A stretch of 23,647 nt of DNA from Mesotaenium endlicherianum (Eukaryota; Streptophyta; Zygnematophyceae; Zygnematales; Mesotaeniaceae), in contig WELA01001054.1 in NCBI GenBank assembly GCA_009602735.1, forward strand, positions 33,096 through 56,742. The letters run 5' to 3'. Positions 20,241-23,647 of the stretch are shown piece by piece; the stretch's first letter is position 1, and the number at the start of each line of letters is the position of its first letter. Under the pieces are notes generated by a model. That model searched no databases. It worked only from the letters and a program-made list of their open reading frames with translations, and was not told the origin of the DNA. A program made the position numbers and the translations under genes.

Positions 20241-21250
20241 CCGGGTTGCGGCGTAAAGAGGCGCCAAGGCCTGCGTCTGCAGCAAAATCCACGTGAGGAC
20301 GTTGGCGTCGATCACCTGCCCCAAGAGGCGAATGCGGTTCACCTCAATGAGACCGTCCACCTGCGTGAGATGCGGCGGGAAGCCCATGGCACGCTTCATC
20401 TCCGCAGGGCGCGGCCTGTCAAACATGCCAGTCTCCAGGTCAATGACCATCCCGCGCTGATCCCCGACGAAGGCGTCGCTGTCATAGCGACTGACAAAAG
20501 TCGGCAGCGCGCGAGTGACGTCATGCAGGTCCTCACCCTGCGCCATGGAGGGATGTGGTAGTGCAGTCACGCGCTGGGCCAGGCGAGAGGCATCAAGGAT
20601 GGAGTCGACGGTGTGTGAGTGACGTAAATGTGAGGCGGCCAACGCCTTGAGAGTACCTGGCATCGCCAGGTTCGTGAAGTAGGCGCGGACGCGGTGCGTG
20701 AAGGAACCAATCTGGGCAGCGTCGATGACGGCCTCGCGGCCGACGTAGCTGCTGCAAAGAGCGAAGTCGGCGCTAACATCGGGTCGGCGATCGTGGCGCG
20801 CGGCCACGTTCTCCAGGACCCACGCGAGTGTGTGTGGCGGCTGGCGATCCTCAACAATGTTGAGGACACGGAGCAAGTGCCAGAAGAGGGCCGTGCGGGG
20901 ATCGCTGAGCGCCCTGCCACGCCCGGCTCTGGAGAAGCCCTGGCACTCCCAACCGGCGATGACGAGGTCAATGGGCCCAAGTCGGGTGACATGCTCGACG
21001 GTGATGTCGCGGATGTCCATGGGCCAGTCTGTCTGAGCGCGGCGGAATGCGTGCGCGGGAAGGAGGTCAGGGAACCGCTCGTGGCCCAACGCCATCTGCC
21101 GACGGGCCACCTGCTGAGCCTCAGGATCGGGATCNGAGCCTCAGGATCGGGATCGACGTAAACCTAGCGGCGCACCGGGATGCCGGCCTGTAAGGTTGCG
21201 AGTAACCCGGTGGCGATGCCGGCGAAGAGCTCGACAAGGACGATGCCGCC
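20241..21250 (-). CDS. C5 cytosine DNA methyltransferase domain (DNMT3-like) inside retrotransposon pol
   Basis: This domain would transfer a methyl group from S-adenosylmethionine to C5 of cytosine. Motifs run in conventional order. Motif I is VELFAGIATGLLATLQAG (SAM binding, about 21180-21233). Motif II-like is VYVDPDPEA. Motif IV is GPIDLVIAGWECQGFS with catalytic Cys at 20943-20945. Motif VI is VLENV. Motif VIII is THRVRAYFTNL. A short target-recognition stretch follows, then motif IX RAMGFPPHLTQ and motif X NRIRLLGQVIDANVL. The phrases around motifs IV and VIII (GPIDLVI, VIDAAQIGSFTHR) resemble DNMT3 most; the order excludes the circularly permuted DRM type. No PWWP, ADD, UBA, BAH or chromodomain is seen. 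The usual Pro before the catalytic Cys is Glu. A TAG lies between motifs I and II (21164-21166), and a false 20-base insertion follows it. The domain is fused in frame to RT downstream and, once gaps are allowed for, to the protease region upstream. Confidence 0.88.
21116..21154. other. Assembly gap: 19-bp duplication around a single N
   Basis: The 19 bases at 21116-21134 are repeated exactly at 21136-21154, with N at 21135 between them. Removing 20 bases puts motif I and motif IV of the methyltransferase in the same frame. This shows the frame break is an artefact of contig joining. Confidence 0.85.
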
Positions 21251-21946
21251 GGGCCGCTCGTCTAGAGCGTCTGCGCAGATAGGAGTCGGGAGTGGGCGAC
21301 ACCCCATTGCAGGGGTGCCGGGCTGAGCGGGCGGCGGGAAGGTACGCTCGGCGCTGTGCTGATGTGGCGCCATGCGGAGGGCGGCCACAGCACGGTCTGC
21401 GTAGTCACGCGTAAGGCTGGGGATGCGATCAGTGAGCGGCTGCGGACGCTCCTCCCGTGCGTGGTCCTGGTAGGTGCGCCACCGCAGGCGCGCATCCTGC
21501 AGGGCTGTGGGAGAGACAGCGCGGGCCTTACGTCGGGCCGAGGCCACGCACAGCTGCTGCCACCTGTCGCGCTGGGCGCGGTCAGTCTGGTGCGAGGCCG
21601 CTTGGGCCAGCTGGTTGAGAACGGGGCGCGGAGTCAAGTAGGGGTGCGGGTCGAAGTAGGCCCGCTGGCGTGCGCGCATGTCTGCAGAGGGGACTGTGCA
21701 GACGGAGCGCTCGGAGCTGTCGACCTCCTGCGGGTATCGAACTAGCCGGCGAGGGGCCAGCTGGACTCGCGGCCGGGGCTGCCCTCGTGGGACGGGCGCG
21801 TCCCGGGGCTGCCGGAGACTAGACATGAGCCATGTGCGTGCGGCGGCCGTAAATGGGTGACGACTGGGCGGCCTGCTGTTGGTGCGGGCCACCTTGGGAG
21901 GAGGTGACCCGGAGGGACCGTCGCCAGCGATGTGGCTGCAAGGGAC
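21251..21946 (-). CDS. Linker upstream of the DNMT motif I
   Basis: This is in frame with motif I. It is basic and Arg/Pro/Gln-rich, with no recognisable domain. A central helical-looking part (LNQLAQAASHQTDRAQRDRW) might be a small structured unit. It becomes out of frame with the protease frame only at the N at 21947, so the two were probably one polyprotein. Confidence 0.6.
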
Positions 21947-21947
21947 N
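21947..21947. other. Single-N assembly gap
   Basis: The protease-linker frame and the DNMT frame change register exactly here. The true missing length is unknown. No flanking duplication is visible. Confidence 0.85.
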
Positions 21948-23647
21948 AGACGCTGGCACGCGGACTGTAGGAGCCAGCATCACGAAATGCGCCTTGGAAG
22001 AAGACTGAGCGTCGTCGCCAGCTGAGAGGGGCCGGAAGGGCGGAGTGCGGCATCGGTCTCGAGTGTCGTCGTATGGCGGCGTGTCCCCGCGGGCCCGCGT
22101 GTCGTCGTAAGGAGGTGTGCGGTCCCTGTCGTCGTAGGGCGGCGTGACGGAGCGTGCGCGCGTCTCGCGGAGGGGAGTCACCTCTTGCATCTTGCAAAGG
22201 GGTGTGAGCGATCGGGAGCGGCTCGTCTCGCGGAGAGGAGTGGTCTCTCGAGCGGGTCCGATGGTCGGCCAAGTGCGATGTGCGTAGGTCAGATGGGCGC
22301 AGATAGACGGGGTCGTGCGGTGTGGCTCGCGGACGCTGAGCCTAGGCGCTGGCTGCTGTATGGAGTGTGTGCCAGCACTAGAGGAGGCCGCGGCAGCCCG
22401 GCTCCTCGCAAACAAATGTGCGATGCGGTGACACTCGTGGCTCGTCGAGCAGTCGTGTGACACTGGGCGGCTGGGTCCAGCGGCGTCGGTGCGAGCCCTG
22501 CTGGGCCAGTCGTGTGTCATGGGCTGGCTGGGTGCGCTGAAGCCGGGCGGACCAGTAGGTGCGCGCTGCCTGCGTGCCATAGGGGCAGCTGGCGGGGGCT
22601 CCTCTGGTGGTGCCGCGCTGAGTGCCTCGACGGATGTCTCTGGCAGTTGCTCCCATTGTGTCTCCTCCTCACTCTTGAGGGACTGGTCGTCGGATCTGCC
22701 AGGATAAGCTGCCTGCTGGATGGCCGCGTCTTCGGATGCCGTGGTGCGAGGCCAAGTCTCGCCGATTTGATGCGAGGCGTCGTGAGGGGGCAGCTGAGAG
22801 TCCATACTGTACTGAATGGCCACGCCAACAGGCACGTCGTGGCGAACGCGGACGTCGGTCCTCGCGAACGGTTTGCCTCGAGAGGCCGAGACCCCTTGAT
22901 GAGCCGTAGGCGCTGCGACCGCACCGCGGGCAAGGGCGGCGGCAGCGATGGCTGTGCTGGCCGTGGCGAGGGCCTCAGTGGCATCATCCGCCATCTGCCG
23001 CATCATCGCGCTGTGGGCAGTGCAGATGCGGATCTGCTCCCTGGCCTGGGCTGCCAGGATATCCGCTTGCTGCTGCGGCGTGAGATGGAGCTCGGCACTA
23101 GGTAGGTCCAGCTCCTCGTCCTGTGACTCGAGCAGGTCCACCCCCACAGAGATCTCCTTGTCCTCGGGCCCGTCCTTATCGGTCTTGACCACTGGCCGGC
23201 CATCGTCCAGCCCCATGAAGCCATAAAGAGCGGACACTGCTGGGCGGCAATCGACAATGTCAAGGGGCAAGGATGCGGTGCGCGTCCCCCCTGTCCTCCA
23301 GTCGGGACGATAGAAGACGCGCTCCGCCCAATTGTCGACCGCGGCGCCAATGGGAAAGAGCACTTCCTGCCCTAGGAGCACCTCAAAGGACTCGGAAGGA
23401 GAGACGAGTACGTGCAGGTGGATGGTTGTCTCGTCTGCCGTGCCTGGGCGCAGAGTGAACAATTGTGCCAACCTCGTGCGGCCGGCGACGGTCTCGGACG
23501 TGCCGGCGGCGGTGTTAATGCGCGTCGGAGAGTTCTCCAAGTCAGCGGAAGAGAGTCCCAGCTGCTGGAAGTAGCGGAGGCTGATGAGAACCGGCTGCGC
23601 GCCTGTGTCGAACATGATGCGCTGCGGCGCCTGGGTGTTGACGAGCA
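21948..23647 (-). CDS. Retropepsin-like protease and N-terminal pol linker of the DNMT element
   Basis: An aspartic protease opens at the window edge. The in-frame residues before and at the active site read RIMFDTGAQPVLIS (D-T-G triad at about 23601-23609). About 85 residues later SFEVLLGQEVLFPIGAAVD matches the second hydrophobic-Gly motif of retropepsins. Such proteases act as dimers to cut Gag-Pol. The frame has no ATG requirement, since it continues upstream beyond the window. After about 23270 the protein is an extended linker of more than 400 residues: an acidic part (ESQDEELDLPSAELH), a Gln/Ala helix (TPQQQADILAAQAREQI), Pro/Ser/Arg-rich low complexity, and then tandem repeats. No zinc knuckle is visible. 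The linker is unusually long for a Gypsy pol. Confidence 0.8.
22055..22250 (-). repeat. Tandem coding repeats (TPPYDD / TPLRET units)
   Basis: The minus-strand protein reads several degenerate units of about 10-17 residues, such as TPPYDDTRARGD, TPPYDDTRDRCR and TPLRETRARSV. At DNA level the word GTCGTCGTA recurs about every 30 bases on the plus strand. They lie in the protease-DNMT linker. Confidence 0.8.

Larger units (their letters stand above)
17046..23647 (-). mobile_element. Ty3/Gypsy retrotransposon carrying a cytosine DNA methyltransferase (5' part outside the window)
   Basis: The minus strand encodes one long pol-type polyprotein in the order protease, Pro/Arg-rich linker with repeats, DNA methyltransferase, second linker, RT, RNase H, integrase. 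The RNase H and integrase organisation after RT makes it Ty3/Gypsy. The frame is open through the high-coordinate edge, so gag and the 5' LTR lie outside. At the low end the integrase C-terminal domain is cut and meets LTR-like block D. GC content is much higher than in element C. Damage includes three in-frame TAG codons, two frameshifts in RT, and substitutions of a catalytic Asp in both RT and RNase H. Two single-N gaps also disturb the frame artificially. Confidence 0.85.

Noticed and set aside
17455..21166. All visible in-frame stops in the DNMT element are TAG, suggesting stop-codon reassignment or readthrough.
   Set aside because: The host PPR-SMR frame ends in TAG where the family ends, and the same element has frameshifts and catalytic losses, so ordinary decay explains it better.
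20241..21250. Methyltransferase as an independent host gene or a DRM-type enzyme.
   Set aside because: It is in register with RT downstream and has no own start or introns. The motif order I to X is not the permuted order of DRM.
1..23647. CRISPR array, rRNA, complete tRNA, bacterial operon or phage genes.
   Set aside because: No regularly spaced identical repeats, rRNA blocks, tRNA boxes or ribosome-binding-site-led gene strings were seen; the gene types are eukaryotic.

Overview
This window looks like nuclear DNA of a streptophyte: a charophyte-type green alga or a seedless land plant. The evidence is a spliced, plastid-type PPR-SMR gene, plant-style Ty3/Gypsy elements with an initiator-Met-tRNA primer site, and AT-rich repeat DNA between GC-rich stretches. 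No bacterial or organellar gene organisation is seen. The species cannot be fixed from sequence alone. A charophyte is my first guess, because cytosine-methyltransferase-carrying Gypsy elements have been described there.

Layout. (1) 1-3614, plus strand: the 3' part of a host gene. It has a GC-rich exon of nine full PPR repeats (about 303-1395), an intron of about 1 kb, and an exon with a degenerate SMR-type C-terminal domain (2400-3614). (2) 3615-7015: a GC-rich flank that gives way to AT-rich DNA without a recognisable gene. (3) 7016-7834, minus: the decayed C-terminal half of a piggyBac-type transposase. (4) 7835-11633, minus: remains of at least two nested LTR elements (A and B), seen as LTR plus polypurine tract, with no recognisable proteins. 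(5) 11634-about 15936, plus: a 3'-truncated, mutated Ty3/Gypsy element C with LTR, TATA box, primer-binding site, gag, protease, RT, RNase H and the zinc-binding part of integrase. (6) about 16195-17045, minus: an LTR-like block D related to the LTRs of A and C. (7) about 17046-23647, minus: the pol region of a second, GC-rich Gypsy element. Its order is protease, long linker, C5 cytosine DNA methyltransferase, RT, RNase H, integrase. It runs out of the window at its 5' end.

The key discovery is region 7. A DNMT3-like methyltransferase with motifs in conventional order (I, IV, VI, VIII, IX, X) sits inside the pol reading frame, between protease and RT. DNMT capture by retrotransposons is known in dinoflagellates and charophytes (de Mendoza and co-workers, 2018, from memory), so the principle is not new. 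This copy still shows a particular arrangement, an unusual Glu in the catalytic motif, and inactivating changes that mostly fit deamination of methylated CG/CHG sites. Part of its apparent disruption is an assembly artefact: a 19-bp sequence duplicated around a single N.

Strand, domain and boundary calls come from reading translations and motifs by eye. LTR ends, splice sites and family names marked as inferred need alignment.
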